From Cercis canadensis (lineage: Eukaryota > Streptophyta > Magnoliopsida > Fabales > Fabaceae), in assembly GCA_003255065.1 (NCBI GenBank), contig QAOA01003034.1:185956-249955 (forward strand): a stretch of DNA of 64,000 nucleotides, given 5' to 3'. Shown here piece after piece: positions 33,314-49,730 of the stretch. The notes beneath the pieces are model-generated. The model ran no database searches, was not told the DNA's origin, and worked only from the letters and a program-made list of their open reading frames with translations. The position numbers and the translations under genes are program-made. Numbering within the stretch: the stretch's first letter is position 1; each line of letters starts with the position of its first letter.

Positions 33314-34555
33314 TGTTGAATCCACAGTTCTCCAACCCTAGTTTTGATGATAACAAATGATCTTAATTATTACTAATCTTAACCTATGTTTTTAAGTGGT
33401 TATTTAACAGGTTAGTAATGCTCTTGGGTTTAGAAGAAAAACCAGTTTCTACCTCAGCAAGAACCAGTTCTCGTACAGAACTTATTTCACACAGAAGATC
33501 ACTTATGTTGACGTGGCAATGAAAGACTAAAGATATTTTCTATTTCGAAGAATATTCTAGAGAAAATATCAATCAATTAGAGGAGTAGTCTTTGGAAGCA
33601 ATCAATCAGAAACAAGCTGTTGAAATTATATAAAAGGAAGTTTTTCAAAGGAGGAGCTATATTAGGAAACGAACAAAGAGGAATAAAAGGATTCCTAAAA
33701 TAGCACTAATTGACAGCCAAGTATTGAAGACTTTGTCTACAATTCAAATGGTTGATGTTCTTCTTCTGGACTCCTATAAATTGAAGACCCAAGGTCTGAA
33801 AAAGTAAGAAGAGAAAAATAGAGCAAAGATAAGCTATCAAGCAAGAGTCATATTCTGTCATACAACCAGCTTCATTCTCTTCTTCCAACTCTGAAACTAC
33901 TTGTTATTTTTTTTGTGAGAGTTGTTATCTTTGGGGCTATATTTTTGGCATTATTGTAACAGATTTCTAGTGGAAAATCTAGGATGTGACCTATGCTTTC
34001 TTTGTTAGAGTGAGAGAGTTTCTGGTTAGCTATTAAGAAATTGGTTTAGATAGTTGCTGGTGAGCTCTTGTAAAACCAGTTTGAGAAAATTTTTGGTTAG
34101 CTCTTAGGAAATCAGGGATTGTAGAAGCTTGGAGAAGCTTAGACAAATAATCTTGTTGCTAGTGGAACCCCATCCATGGGAGAGTGGGCATACGTAGTGT
34201 TTGGCCCAACCACTATAAAAATTCTTGGCTAAATCTCTTCTCCTTACTCTATTATTATGACAATTTGCATGATTGGCTTGCTGCAAAACTGGTTATATAT
34301 ATATGAACTTAAATTGATTCTCTATTATATATGATCTTGATATTTTGAATAAGCTTTTCAGTGAATCTCTGTGAAATATTTTTCTCTTCAATATCTATTT
34401 ATGCTAAGTTATTTCTGGGTTTTTAAATAACTAGCCTTGAAAAAAGTTTTAGGTGTAAATTGGTTATTCTAGAAATATGTCTTAATCTATAATTTCGCAT
34501 AATTATTGTTTTAATCTCCTATTCACCCCCTTCTAGGAGCATACCTATACACTAA
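33314..34555. mobile_element. Solo LTR-like block (copia type)
   Basis: Begins TGTTGAATCC followed by TTTTGATGATAACAAATGATC. It ends with the phrase CTATTCACCCCCTTCTAGG, a combination typical of plant copia LTRs. TCAAA occurs on both sides (33309-33313 and 34556-34560) as a candidate 5-bp target duplication, although the right end then reads ACTAA rather than the usual CA. No PBS or coding domain is attached. Confidence 0.5.
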
Positions 34556-34560
34556 TCAAA

Positions 34561-34872
34561 GCTATACAAGATTCATGGAAATTTTAATGGGTAAAATGTC
34601 TTTCTAACATAGCTTCAAGTGACCATAATCATTGAAGAGTACTACAATAATCTTGATCTCAAGTACCCTTAGTCTTTTAGCTTTGCAAAACTAATGATTT
34701 TACCATTTGTCTTTTAACTATGCAAAACCATATACCTTTATACATAAATTTTTAATAGTATCGGTCTTGAGTCAAAAGTACCGGAAAAATTCCATTGACT
34801 AGTAAGAAATAAGCACACCTTTAGCCTTTTATCTATTTCTTTATATTATTTTATTTAAAAATTTCATACTAT
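34561..34872. other. Spacer without recognisable features
   Basis: AT-rich; nothing supportable. Confidence 0.4.
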
Positions 34873-34877
34873 ATTAT

Positions 34878-35120
34878 TGAACAAAGAGGCTATAAGAATG
34901 AATCATCTTTCTTAATCTTTAGAGTACAGATTTACATAATATTTATAGGTTGAAGCTACCATAATTCTAGGAGGTAAATAAGAAAATATGGAGGAAATTA
35001 CTCCTCACATACTTACGATACAAACAAGGAAATTACAATCAATTATAGTATTATATTAAATGCTAATTCCTATCAATCACTGAAAGCGATTTCTGTCAAT
35101 CACCAAGATTCTCTCCAACA
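34878..35120 (-). repeat. 3' LTR of the copia element
   Basis: 243 bp, homologous to 39385-39661 but lacking about 20 bp (CTCCTGAGACTAACAACTAG) and about 20 bp further right. Ends TG...CA. Confidence 0.95.
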
Positions 35121-38100
35121 CTCTCTCTCGAGCTGGTGAATAGATATCAATCATTCTCAGCTTGCCAACTATGAATTCAAATCCTAGTCTTGATAAAGCT
35201 TTGGTGAGTATATCAACTTCCTGATCTGCGATTGGAACATAGGAAAAACTTATACTTCTTGAATCAATTTCGTCTTTGATAAAACTCCTATCAATTTTGA
35301 CATGTTTCATTCGATCATGTTGGATAGGGTTGTGAACTATGTTTATTGCTGATTTGTTGTCACTGTATAGCTTCATAGGGCCTTCTCTAAAGAATTTTAG
35401 GTCTTGTAAGAGTCTTTCAATCAAAATTAATTGACATACTCCTTATGCTATTGTCCTGAACTCTGCTTCGACAGTGCTCCTTGCCACAACTGATTGTTTC
35501 TTGCTCCTTCATGTAACAAGGTTTCCCCATACCTTTGTGCAATACCTAGTTATGGACTTACTATCTTCAGTTGACCCTAGCCCAATTAGCATCTGTAAAC
35601 CTTTCAATGGTTCTTATCCTACTTTTCTTAAATAGAATTCCCTTGCCTGGAGTTTCCTTGAGATATTTTAGTATACGGTTGGCTGCCTCTATATGCCTTT
35701 TGATTGGACAATGTGTAAACTGACTTATTACTCTTACACTATAGGTAATATCAGGTCTTGTAAGTGTCACATATATTAATTTTCCTACCAACCTCTGGTA
35801 TTTCCCTCGGTCTATTAGATGCTCATCCTTGTTGGAATTTTGCTTCCAATTTCTTTCCAAAGGAGTAATTGCAAGCTTGCATCCAATTTTCCTAGCTTCC
35901 TTTAACAAGTCAAGGACATAATTCCTTTGATTGATAAATATTCCTTGCTTGCTTTATGCTACTTCCATACCCAGGAAGTACCTAAGCGTTCCAAGTTCTT
36001 TAACTTGGAATTCATTATTCAAATAGGCCTTTAACTTTTCTATGTCCTTTTGATCATCATCTGTAATTACCATATCATCTACATACACAATGAGAATAGC
36101 TCTTTTTCCACTGCTTCCTTGTTTGATAAACAAGGTGTGGTCCAGTTGATCTTGTATGTAACCAAATGACTTCAATGTTGAACTAAATTTAATGAACTAG
36201 ACTCTTGGAAATTGCTTTAATCCATATAAGGATTTCTTGAGTTTGCACACCTTGTTACTTCCACCATTAAATCCATGAGGCATCTTCATGAACACTTCTT
36301 CTTCTAGTTTTCCATTCAGGAAGACATTTTTTATGTCCATTTGGTAGAGTTCCCAATCAAGGTTTACATAAAGAGAAATTAATACCTTGATTGAGTTCAT
36401 TTTTGCCACTGGTGCAAATGTCTCTTCATAATCGCGTTTGAATGTATCCTTGAGCCACCAACGTTACCTTGTATCTCTCTACCTCTCCATTTGGTTTGAA
36501 TTTCACAATCAATATTCATTTACAACCCACTACTTTCTTCCCTTGTGGAGGATTAATTGTTTCCCAAGTATTATTTTTCAGTAGGGCATTCATTTCTTCT
36601 TTAACTGCTGCCTTCCATTTAGGATCTTGAAGTGCACTCTGAATGTCTTTTGGAATGTCAACATTGTCAACTCGTGTGGTAAAGACCCTGTACTCATGAG
36701 ACAATTTTGTATAAATTAAGTGATTAAACAGAGGATATTGAGTGCACATTTGTACCCCTTTTCTAAGGGCAATTGGGAGATTTATGCTATTAACTAACAT
36801 CATACCTTTATTTGTGGAATCTGGACTTAGCTTTAGTTCCAATGATTGGGGAGCTTTCGGACTTCTTGAATAAACCTTGACTGGTTTTGGTCCTCCCCCT
36901 TGATGTAATTCTTGATCATATGCCATTAAGTAGGGATGATTTGAGGGGATAGTGGAAGAAACAATGGGATTGTTTGAAAGTGAAGGTGACTCTTGGGACT
37001 GGTAAGATGAATGAAGTGATATAGGGAGAGATATGGTTAGATCCTAATGATTTTCTTTATTCAAATTCTGCCCTTGAAGAGAATCATTGGGATAAAAGGA
37101 TTGCTCTTCAAGGAAGCTGACATCATATGCCACATTTTTTTTTATGTTGGATGGTAACTTTGTACCCTTTTTGTGTGGAAGAGTATCATACAAAGATGCA
37201 TTTGAGTGCCTTAGGGTTAAGTTTTCCTCTGTGAGGGTTATGATTGTAAAGAAATGTCATCCAACCAAATACTTTTGGAGACAGAGAATGAAGGAGATGA
37301 GCTTTGGAAAAAGGTGTTTAGCAAGCAGCTAATGGGGGTATGAAGATTGAGTGGTTTTGATTGTAATCGATTTATGAGGTAGGCTGCTATGAGGACAGCT
37401 TCCCAGTATTTATTTGGCACGTTGTTGAATGGGCTACCTCTAAAAGGTGTCAAGTTTTGCATTTAGCAACCTCATTTTCTTGGGGGTTGTAGGCACAAGA
37501 ACTTTGGTGAAGAACGTCATGATCAAAAAAGTAATTTGTCAGGTCATTAGAGAAGTATTCCATCCCATTGTTAGTACGAAAGATTCGGATTTAGGATTGA
37601 AAAATAATGGAAATTTATTTATGAAACTGTTTAAAAATGGTGGTTGCTTTATGAACCGGTAAGAGAAGGTTCTCGGATTGGACCACAAATGTCACTATGT
37701 ATGAGATGAAATGGTTTTGTAGCTTGACATGAATGAGAAGAGTATGTTTTTCTTGTTTGTTTTGTAGGAGTGCAATGTTTACAATGAAAGTTGGAAACAT
37801 CTTTATTGATAAACAAATGATAATACAAAGATTTAAGGTAAGAAAAACTGGGGTGACCAAGGTGTTTATGCCATAGAATGATCTCAGACTTGGAAACAGT
37901 AGATAATGATACATTTTCAAGTGATTGAGTCTTGGGGGAAGAACCAGAATCACCAAGGAAGTAAAAGCCATCACTCTCCTTAACATTGCCAATCATTTTC
38001 CCCGAAGATAGGTCTTAAAACACACATAGAGAAGGAAAAAATGTCACTGCACAATTTTGGTCTTTGGTAAGTTTACTAATTGAAACCAGATTGCAATTCA

Positions 38101-39366
38101 AATTGGGGATATGGAGAACTGGTTTCAAGTTTAGTCTTGAAAGTTCTATAGTGCCATGACCCCTTGCCTTTATTATTTTTCTGTTAGTTACGATAATCCC
38201 CCCATATGTTATAGGTAAAGAAGCTGCCCCAATTTCCAGTCATGAGGTCTGATGCTCCAGTGTCAATGATCCAGTGCTAGTGTTTTTCGGCTTTTGTGAA
38301 AGAGGAGGATATTGTGTTACCTTGATAAGCAACTACTACACTTAGAGAAGAATGAGCATTTTCTGGTTCTTTGAGGAAGTTTAGGTGGCTGAGTATTGAC
38401 TACAGCACCTTGACTTGTTCAAGGGTTAAGCTGAGTTGACCACTATTATTGTTGTTAATCGAGGTCTCTGTTGCAAGAGCTTTAATGGGCTCTCTCTGAT
38501 TTTGTGGCTTCCACCTGGCTAGTCTACCATTTATTTTCTAGCAATTTTCCTGAGTATGATTAGTTTTGCGATAATGGTTGCATCATAGTTGCCGACTGCC
38601 TTCCTTTCTAGTTCTCTAATTTTTTTGACTGAAGGAGTTTATCTTGTTCTGGTTAGTAGCTAGTGCTGAATCTGATCTAGTAGAGGATGGGGTGAGCATG
38701 ACCTGTTTTCTGCTTTCCTCCCTTCTAACTTCAGCAATAAAGGTTTTCTTCCTAATAACCTTCCTCTAACTTTTTCTAGGTCCTTGTTTGGGCCGTGCAA
38801 GAAGTCAAACACATGTTCCTTTCCCATCATTCGGGAAAACTAAATTCCATCTTCAAGACAATTCCATTTGATTTCATAGAATAAGTCCATTTCCTGCCAT
38901 AATTCAGTCAAAGAGTTATAGTACTCTGTGACTTATTTCCTTCTTTGTTTCATCTCCTAAATTCTGGGTCAAACCTCAAAACAATATGAGGTATTTTCCA
39001 TGTTTGAGTAGATTTCTCATATTTCTGTGGCAGTCTTGTAGAGCAGATAAGTTTGGCTTATTCTGGGCTCCATGGAATTAATTAATCATGCCATTACAAT
39101 CGAATTCTCAGCATCCCATGTGCTGAATTGTGGATCGGTTGTAGAAGGCATGGGAGTAGCATCAGTGACATACCCAACTTTCCCTTTACCCTTAAGGAAG
39201 AGGAAGACAGATTGGAACCATTCTCTGAAGTTGGTTCCATTGAGTTTGTGTTTGGTAATTTGAAGGGAATGGTTTTCGAGGGTGGGGTTTGGTATAGACA
39301 TGGGCATGGTTGTACCTCGTTGAGTGGCAGACAAGGTTGTTTCTTGAATGGAATCAACTTCAGCCA
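35077..39366 (-). pseudogene. Ty1-copia gag-pol polyprotein, inactivated
   Basis: Start at the ATG at 39366 (MAEVDSIQETT), just inside the PBS. The UBN2-type Gag has LQITKHKLNGTNFREWFQSV and STWDAENSIVMAWLINSM (39280-39070). A decayed knuckle CNHYRKTNHTQENC lies near 38540-38590, with one Cys replaced by Tyr. Protease WIIDTGASDLM is near 38250-38280. GAG-preintegrase ILWHKHLGHPSFSYLKSLYY and integrase IHSDICGP lie at 37880-37660, with the integrase C-terminal part at 37460-37240. RT has YQMDIKNVFLNGKLEEEVFM (36350) and YVDDMVITDDD (36080). RNase H has MKLYSDNKSAINI (35370) and stops at 35077. At least eight frame breaks are needed to read it through. Confidence 0.9.
35121..35130 (-). promoter_or_regulatory. 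Polypurine tract
   Basis: Minus strand CGAGAGAGAG directly before the LTR start TGTTGG. The RNase H reading frame runs through the PPT into the LTR and stops at 35077. Confidence 0.8.
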
Positions 39367-39372
39367 TTGAAA

Positions 39373-39384
39373 GCTTTGATACCA
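39373..39384 (-). promoter_or_regulatory. Primer-binding site (initiator tRNA-Met type)
   Basis: Minus strand TGGTATCAAAGC; one mismatch to the common TGGTATCAGAGC. Confidence 0.9.
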
Positions 39385-39661
39385 TGAAGAAAAAGGCTAT
39401 AAGAATGAATCTTCTTTTTTAATCTTTAGAATACAAATTTATAGATTATTTATAGGTTGAAGCTATCATAATTCTAGAAGATAAATAAGGAAATATGGAA
39501 GAAATTACTCCTCACCTCCTGAGACTAACAACTAGGATACAAACAAGGAAATTACAATCAATTACAATATTATATTAAATGTTAATCTAATCATATTTAA
39601 ATGCTAATTCATATCAATCACTGAGAGTGATATTTGTCAACCACCGAGATTCGCTCCAACA
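39385..39661 (-). repeat. 5' LTR of the copia element
   Basis: 277 bp; begins TGTTGGAGCGAATCTCGG on the minus strand and is followed by TGGTATCAAAGC, complementary to the initiator Met tRNA 3' end, as usual for copia. Confidence 0.95.
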
Positions 39662-39666
39662 ATTAT

Positions 39667-41303
39667 ATAGCAGCTAACCTTTTTAGTGATTGATTTTCAC
39701 TAGAAAAATAGTCATTTATTTGAAACTCGCATATTAGAATGAAAACTAAAATTTTCTATGCTGGCGGGAGAAATTAACTAATGAGACTAATTTCAAGATC
39801 TTGTCCACGTCTCTTCAATTTATTCATTCATGTATTTCATGTGCGTGCAAAACCTATCCCGTTGATCTCCCAATAAGATTAACGTCTTAAGTTGGAATTC
39901 CTAATTCCCTATATCCCCATTTACAATATCTTGCCATATTTTTCTAATGATTAAAAAAAATAGTAGATTTCTTCTTCCCTCTATTTTATTCTGTGATTCA
40001 AATGAAAAATCAATTCTTTTGAGAGAATTATTATGGGGGAACTCAAACAAAAAAGATTTCTAGGTGAGTTTTAAAAGTTAGAGCCTATTCCACTTAAGTA
40101 AAACAACACAGAATGCATACAATTCAGTCAAACACCGAAATTGACTAAGATAACATAGGTGGCTAGATGTAATTCATCATGACAAGTGGCAATTATAGTT
40201 TTTCATGACCAATGGTCAGTAATCTGATGATCCTAGTCATTTTGTCTCAAAGAGTAAACGTTCACACATTGATCACTCGATCACTGAATTGCCACTAGTT
40301 ATATTAAACTGAAAATAACCACCAGTTATGAAGAAAAACAAGTCGCAACCTATGGTGTCTTGGGCAATGTCAATATTTCCCTTAATTGAATACATACTAT
40401 AGTGTTACTGGTCCTGTAAAACTGAGTAGTGTCACTGGCCAACAATAAATTGTCTCTGCTCTCTCTTTTTTCTTCTGAGTATCAGGTTTCTCTCACTCAC
40501 TCCTCCTTTCCTCTCTCTTAATCTTTGCTTTTCCGTCTCCCCCCTTCTCTATTTGCTCACTATACTTCTTGGACAATGGAGGTCTGGAGTCTTTCACTAG
40601 GAATACCAACGTTACGACCACCCCACTTGTCATGAAAACCAGAGAGCACCAACCCAAAAACACAGACCACAGATTTTCAGTTCCCCCTCCCCCTCTGATT
40701 TTTTATTCTGCTTCTCTCCCAATTGATACACACAAGAACACCAACAATTAGTCCAACCTTAGTGAGCACATCTGTCAGTACTCAGAGAACCAGCATAGGC
40801 CAAAATCTTCATTGAAAGGAGAATAGCAAAAGCTTATCGTCTAAGGACACCAACTGGAGACAACAGATCTTGGATTTGATATGAAAAGGAAAATTCTTGT
40901 AGAGTTGAGGGCAGAAACTTCCAGAAATAATGGGGTACTCAAAGAATCACCAAAAAGCATATTGAAAAATACATGGTAGCCAGAATTTTGTTGTTAGAAT
41001 GATGTGGACTTACAACCTTCTTGGATAAACATATAGTACCTATTAATTTGTTTCTCCAACAACCACCTTAAATTCTGGCAACATCCCAGCAGAATTTTTT
41101 CCGGCTTAATAGCATTACTCAAATGTATTTGGGAAGAAAAGTTGGTCACATGACATCGTGATAATTTCGGTCTCTTTTTAACAAATGTTTGGGGAAAAGG
41201 CATTTTCTACACATTTTAGAAACACTTAGGGTTTTTTGAACTTTTTAAAATTTAAGGACTAAAGCACACAAGGCTCTAAATTGTAGGAAATAAACTGAAA
41301 TTT

Positions 41304-41352
<49 letters not shown>

Positions 41353-42434
41353 CAAATAGTGAATCATTTTAGGAAGAGCTCTAATTTAGTTGAGTGTGAT
41401 CCTAGTCACAAGATTTCAATTTCTTGGTTTGAATCCTTAATTGCAAATATAATTGTTATTAACCTACATGTAAGCAAAATTAATAAATCATTCAAGTGCT
41501 TAGTGTGCTTAATTCAAAAGTAATCATTATTTTAACAATATTGTGGAATGTTGGTGGATGAAACATCCATCTTACATAGCGCTATTTCATTGGTTTCATC
41601 AAGTGAACATAATTGTTGTAGAGCACCAAAACAAAATCTTGGCTTTATGTCCTTGGTATATGGCAACAATCTATGAATCTATAATCATTTTAGGAACTGT
41701 CAATAAAATTGCTACTCTTCAGGATCAGACTAGTGGCAGTAGAATCGAGCTGTTTTGAGCGTTATGCAACCCTAAAGAAAGAACCCTCAAATTGTCAAAA
41801 ATTATGAATACAATGCAAGAATTAATTGCAAGCCTTAACACATGATAGAGCAGAGAGCTAGCTAACCATCTCCGGCCAAAATAGAACATTCCTCTCTACC
41901 ACTTGGCCTTCTGACTCAGAAATTTCATCTTCTACAAATGAGCCATCCCTTCTATGTTTTATCTATTTGCTTACAGTATGTTTCCTTTCAAATAAATAAT
42001 AAAATAAGGATTGGCACAATAAATTGGTACTATGTATGTATTGTTTCAAACTCAATATGTATTTGGTGAAAGAAAACTAAATTTCTAAGTTGAAGCAAAT
42101 CCAGCATCAATACAAGTGGTAAAGACGAACCTTGATCTCTTTTCCTGAGACTTGTATCAGATTCTGATACTGGAATAAAACCTTGACCCAACAACCCTCC
42201 GAAGACAGATATTGATGCCACTTTATAACAAGCAAACGTATTATTGCTGCCATGGAAGTATTCCATATCATTTTCTTCCATCAAACAAAACACAAAATAC
42301 ATCATGCAACATTGTTGGGACAACAAAAACTATACCAAAGCAGCTTATTGCTGACTAAAAGAGGGATTCTTTGTTCATACGTCACACAAATCAAGAACTG
42401 AGTTAAGAAAATAGCAGCATGTGTTTGAAGCACA
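39667..42434. other. Intergenic region
   Basis: No convincing gene. A pyrimidine-rich run at 40450-40570 resembles a 5' leader and is followed by a 60-codon ORF (40569-40751) of low complexity, but no family is recognised and no splice partner is evident. A TA microsatellite lies at 41307-41350. The right end is the 3' flank of the aldo-keto reductase. Confidence 0.45.
41307..41350. repeat. (AT)n microsatellite
   Basis: 22 uninterrupted AT units. Confidence 0.95.
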
Positions 42435-46542
<4,108 letters not shown>

Positions 46543-48518
46543 TGCAAAATGAACTTAATTACCAGAAAGGAAAGAGAATAGCAGCTCTGTTTCTTCCTCA
46601 CATAATATAGCAGAAAGATTCCAAATTTTTATATTTATTTGCATCTCATTGACTGATTCTACAATCACCATTGCAATTGTCGGAATGTCCCCAGTCACTG
46701 TCATGTCATGGAATATAAAGACGGCAGCAGTAAACGGCTATCTCTGTTGTTTTGAATTTGTTGTTCTTGCCGTCCGTAGATGGAATTTTTTTGTTTGTCT
46801 TTTCTTGTCCCTAGTTGGACCTAGAATGCTGGTAATTTATGCCCATTTTCAAGAGATCCAACCCATCTCACTCGTTGAAACCCCAACCCAAACGACAAAT
46901 TCATTTTCATGGTTTTCTTGGAGTGGGTGTCTTTGGATTTATCAAAGGCTTTGACTGAAATATAACAACTTAAAAATAATTTTATATATTTATTATATTT
47001 TTTAATTTATTTATTTTAACATTNAATTAAAAAACAAAACTTAACATGTAAAAACCATTAAACATGTCGTTTACCAATCCCTGTGTGATTTGTGGAATGG
47101 TCAATAACGTGTCCATCACTTCTTCTTCTTCTTGAGGAACCGGTTTTATGAATGAACCCAGCATTTTCACAAAATTATATATTGACCAAAATTTAAATTG
47201 GGTCTTGCATTAATGGGCCAAGAGCCATATTGGGCCTAAAATATTGATCAAAAGCTGATTTTGGATTGCGACTAAATTAAACATTATGCTTCATCTAATG
47301 TATATGAACCTACATTAGGGAAAAAAAAATTGCATGGACTTGGATTGTTAGCAAGACTTCTTCATGCAGCTCATTGAGGATTGTAGAAATTAACATAATA
47401 CTTGCTTATATGATTAAAATCAATTTGAAAATACAATCAAATTTAGGGACCTTTTTTTTTCCTGGTAATTCGTAATGATTTTAGAAGTGCATATAATACT
47501 TGTTTATAGATAGCATATAATATTTAGTTTGGACAAGTGATTTGATCATGTCAATAAATTTGATTCAGTTAGTTGTAGCTCTTCTATAACATATGAGTTA
47601 CTTAATCAATACTTAGGATACTTAATTTGTATTGATTTTAAAATAGTCCTGTGGTTCTATTTTCAGATTATAAAGTGGGGGAAATTTGACAATTTTGGTC
47701 TAATAATGAGGGCGAAATTTTAATTTCAATAAACCATGGTCTCTAAATAATGAAATAGGAGAAGTAAGTTGCAGCGATGACGTGGCTCAATCTACACTCT
47801 TGGATTCATTTTCCACAGGTGCACATTTTAATTAATGTGCATTGTAGACCAAGCCTATATCAAATTTACCAGCTATTTTAAGCGTATGTCCATGGATGTA
47901 ATAAGCTTTCGAACCTCTGCATGATTCTCTCTTCTTTTTGATAGGTTGGGAATCAGTTGAATTCTTACGGATTTTGTGCAATTTCCTGACCCCGTTTAAC
48001 CAAAAACTATGGCCCAAGGGGATTTAAAATTAGGTTAATTATTCAATACCACAAGTTGTACTATTACCATAAGTATATATAAAGATAATTTTGGCCATAA
48101 ATTTTGTAGGTCCCACAAATATATTAAGTAAAATAAATTATATAAATAATTGCAATTATCATTTTTATTTAAGTAAAATTTTTTTGGATGTTGGTCTATA
48201 ATTCGAATCTTAACTAGTTTTGATGAACATATTTTATCCTGATAATTTATAGAAGATAATTTAGTACTTCATAATTTTAGTTTCACAAAATTCGTGTGAC
48301 TAGTATAGAGACACAAGTGATAATTGGATCTTCCTTATCCCTTTCTCAATGACCACAAGTTTAACTGCAATGTGAATCATTTGCAAGATCTTCAAAGCCA
48401 ACTTGAACTTCACGAGAATATCCAACATTCCTATAACTATCAACTGATATCAACTTTTTCTTTATCAAAATTCAGAACCTACAATCATCTCCAAATTTAC
48501 AATTCAGATTTTCCATCA
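46543..48518. other. Intergenic region between the reductase and proton-channel loci
   Basis: The left end is the divergent 5' flank of the reductase. It contains one N (47024) with no obvious flanking duplication. AT-rich; ORFs are short and unsupported. The two loci diverge from this interval, so it should hold both promoters. Confidence 0.5.
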
Positions 48519-49241
48519 ATGAACAGCTTGAAATCCACCCATGGGTCCTCTGAAACCCAAGAAAAACAACCTCCCGCCAACTCATTTCCCATAGAAATAT
48601 TAGATTCATCAGTCCAGAATCTAAAAAACTCATGGCAAAGAAGGCAAAGATGGCTGCATTGATTTACCATATCCAGCCAACAAGATCTGAATAGAGCACC
48701 ATGGAAAACCCATTTGGTCAATTTACTCGAATCAACCTGGGTTCGCATATTTTCAATCTTTTTACTTATTTTAGACCTTATCATGACCATTCTTGAACTA
48801 TCCTACTCTTCGCTTTCTTGTCATCTAAAAAACAGCAAGACCATAGAAGTTTGGTTTCATTGGATTGGAATTGGCATCCTGAGTCTTCTATCAGCAAAAA
48901 CAATGGCTCTGCTTGTTGGGTTAGGCTCTTCGTTCTCCCTGCATCCAGGGCATGTTGTTGATGGAGCTGTTGTTATTGCAGCTTTAGTTTTGGAAGCCGT
49001 TCTAGAGAGAAAGGGAGGTAGTTTGCTTATTATAGTGAGTTTATGGCGAGTGATTAGAGTGGTGGAGAGTGCTTTGGAGTTAAGGAATGAGGTCATTGAA
49101 GTTCAGCTTGAAGGCATAGTTTCCCAATCTGAGGCACTCAGAGAAGAGAATAGGAGACTCTTGGAGACCATAGACGAGAGGAACAAGACAATTGAGAAGC
49201 TCAAAGAGGAATTGGATCAATGTAGACAAGCAAGATTATGA
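48519..49241 (+). pseudogene. Voltage-gated proton channel (Hv1/HVCN1-like), one in-frame TGA
   Basis: Single-exon gene of 240 codons from ATG 48519 (MNSLKSTHGS; the frame is also open upstream to 48324). It has four membrane segments with the Hv order. S1 is about 76-96 and holds the pore Asp in FLLILDLIMTILEL (Asp86); S2 is about 111-134 (WFHWIGIGILSLL); S3 is about 146-163 with Asp148 in HVVDGAVVIAALVLEAVL; S4 is about 168-184 with LWRVIRVVES (Arg177, Arg180). A C-terminal coiled coil (195-235, ALREENRRLLETIDERNKTI) matches the Hv1 dimerisation helix. Codon 48 is TGA (48660-48662), in the cytosolic N-terminus just before S1, in a Trp/Arg-rich stretch. No intron could remove it and the next ATG is inside S1. 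Everything else is intact, so this is a recent null allele, a sequencing error, or a very young pseudogene. Hv-like proteins are single-gene families in plants, with a role in H+ extrusion and pH control. Confidence 0.8.
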
Positions 49242-49730
49242 TAAGTTCAAAAAATTCAAATTAGGTTTTAGCCTTGTTACTTTGTTCAAAAAACTTTGCC
49301 TCCTCTTTCTTTGTTTGGTTACAGAAGATTTCTCTATTTTTATGTTATGGATCGGTTAGCTCTTTTTTCTTACCTTACTTGCGAGCGAGTAAATAATCAA
49401 TTAATACATGCATGAAGTTATAATTATATAAATAAGAAATCTAATCGATTCCAAAATTTCAAGGCTAAAATAGAAAAATTCTTTCCTAGATTCAACATGC
49501 CGCTCTCTAATTCTTTGTTGTTAAAAAAATTCATTTGCTTGACAATTTGTTGATTTGAATAGCTCTTCTAAGTGGTACCTAAACCACATTTCCTGATGTA
49601 ATAACCCCCTTTTTATCTGAGCATATTTTGTGGCAAAACGTTCTGGCTATTCAGTAAATCTCCAAATGTACCTTTTGCTATGCAAAATCAATTGCAAATC
49701 ATTTTGTGATCATGACCCATGAGAAGACAT
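49242..49730. other. 3' flank of the proton-channel locus
   Basis: AT-rich, no ORF. Confidence 0.4.

Larger units (their letters stand above)
34878..39661 (-). mobile_element. Full-length Ty1-copia element, minus orientation, inactivated
   Basis: LTRs at 34878-35120 and 39385-39661; target duplication ATTAT on both sides (34873-34877 and 39662-39666). The PBS is TGGTATCAAAGC (minus, next to the right LTR) and the PPT is a GAGAGAGAG run next to the left LTR. Between them one gag-pol region runs on the minus strand with all copia domains in the order gag, protease, integrase, RT, RNase H, but with many stops and frameshifts. Length 4784 bp. Confidence 0.95.

Noticed and set aside
40440..40760. 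Possible gene start (pyrimidine-rich leader plus 60-codon ORF)
   Set aside because: The product is low in complexity and unrecognised; no downstream exon could be linked.
42030..42326. 98-codon minus-strand ORF after the reductase
   Set aside because: Lies in the expected 3' UTR or flank; no resemblance to a known family.
47000..47060. Overlap duplication at N 47024
   Set aside because: Unlike most of the other Ns, no repeated flank could be seen.
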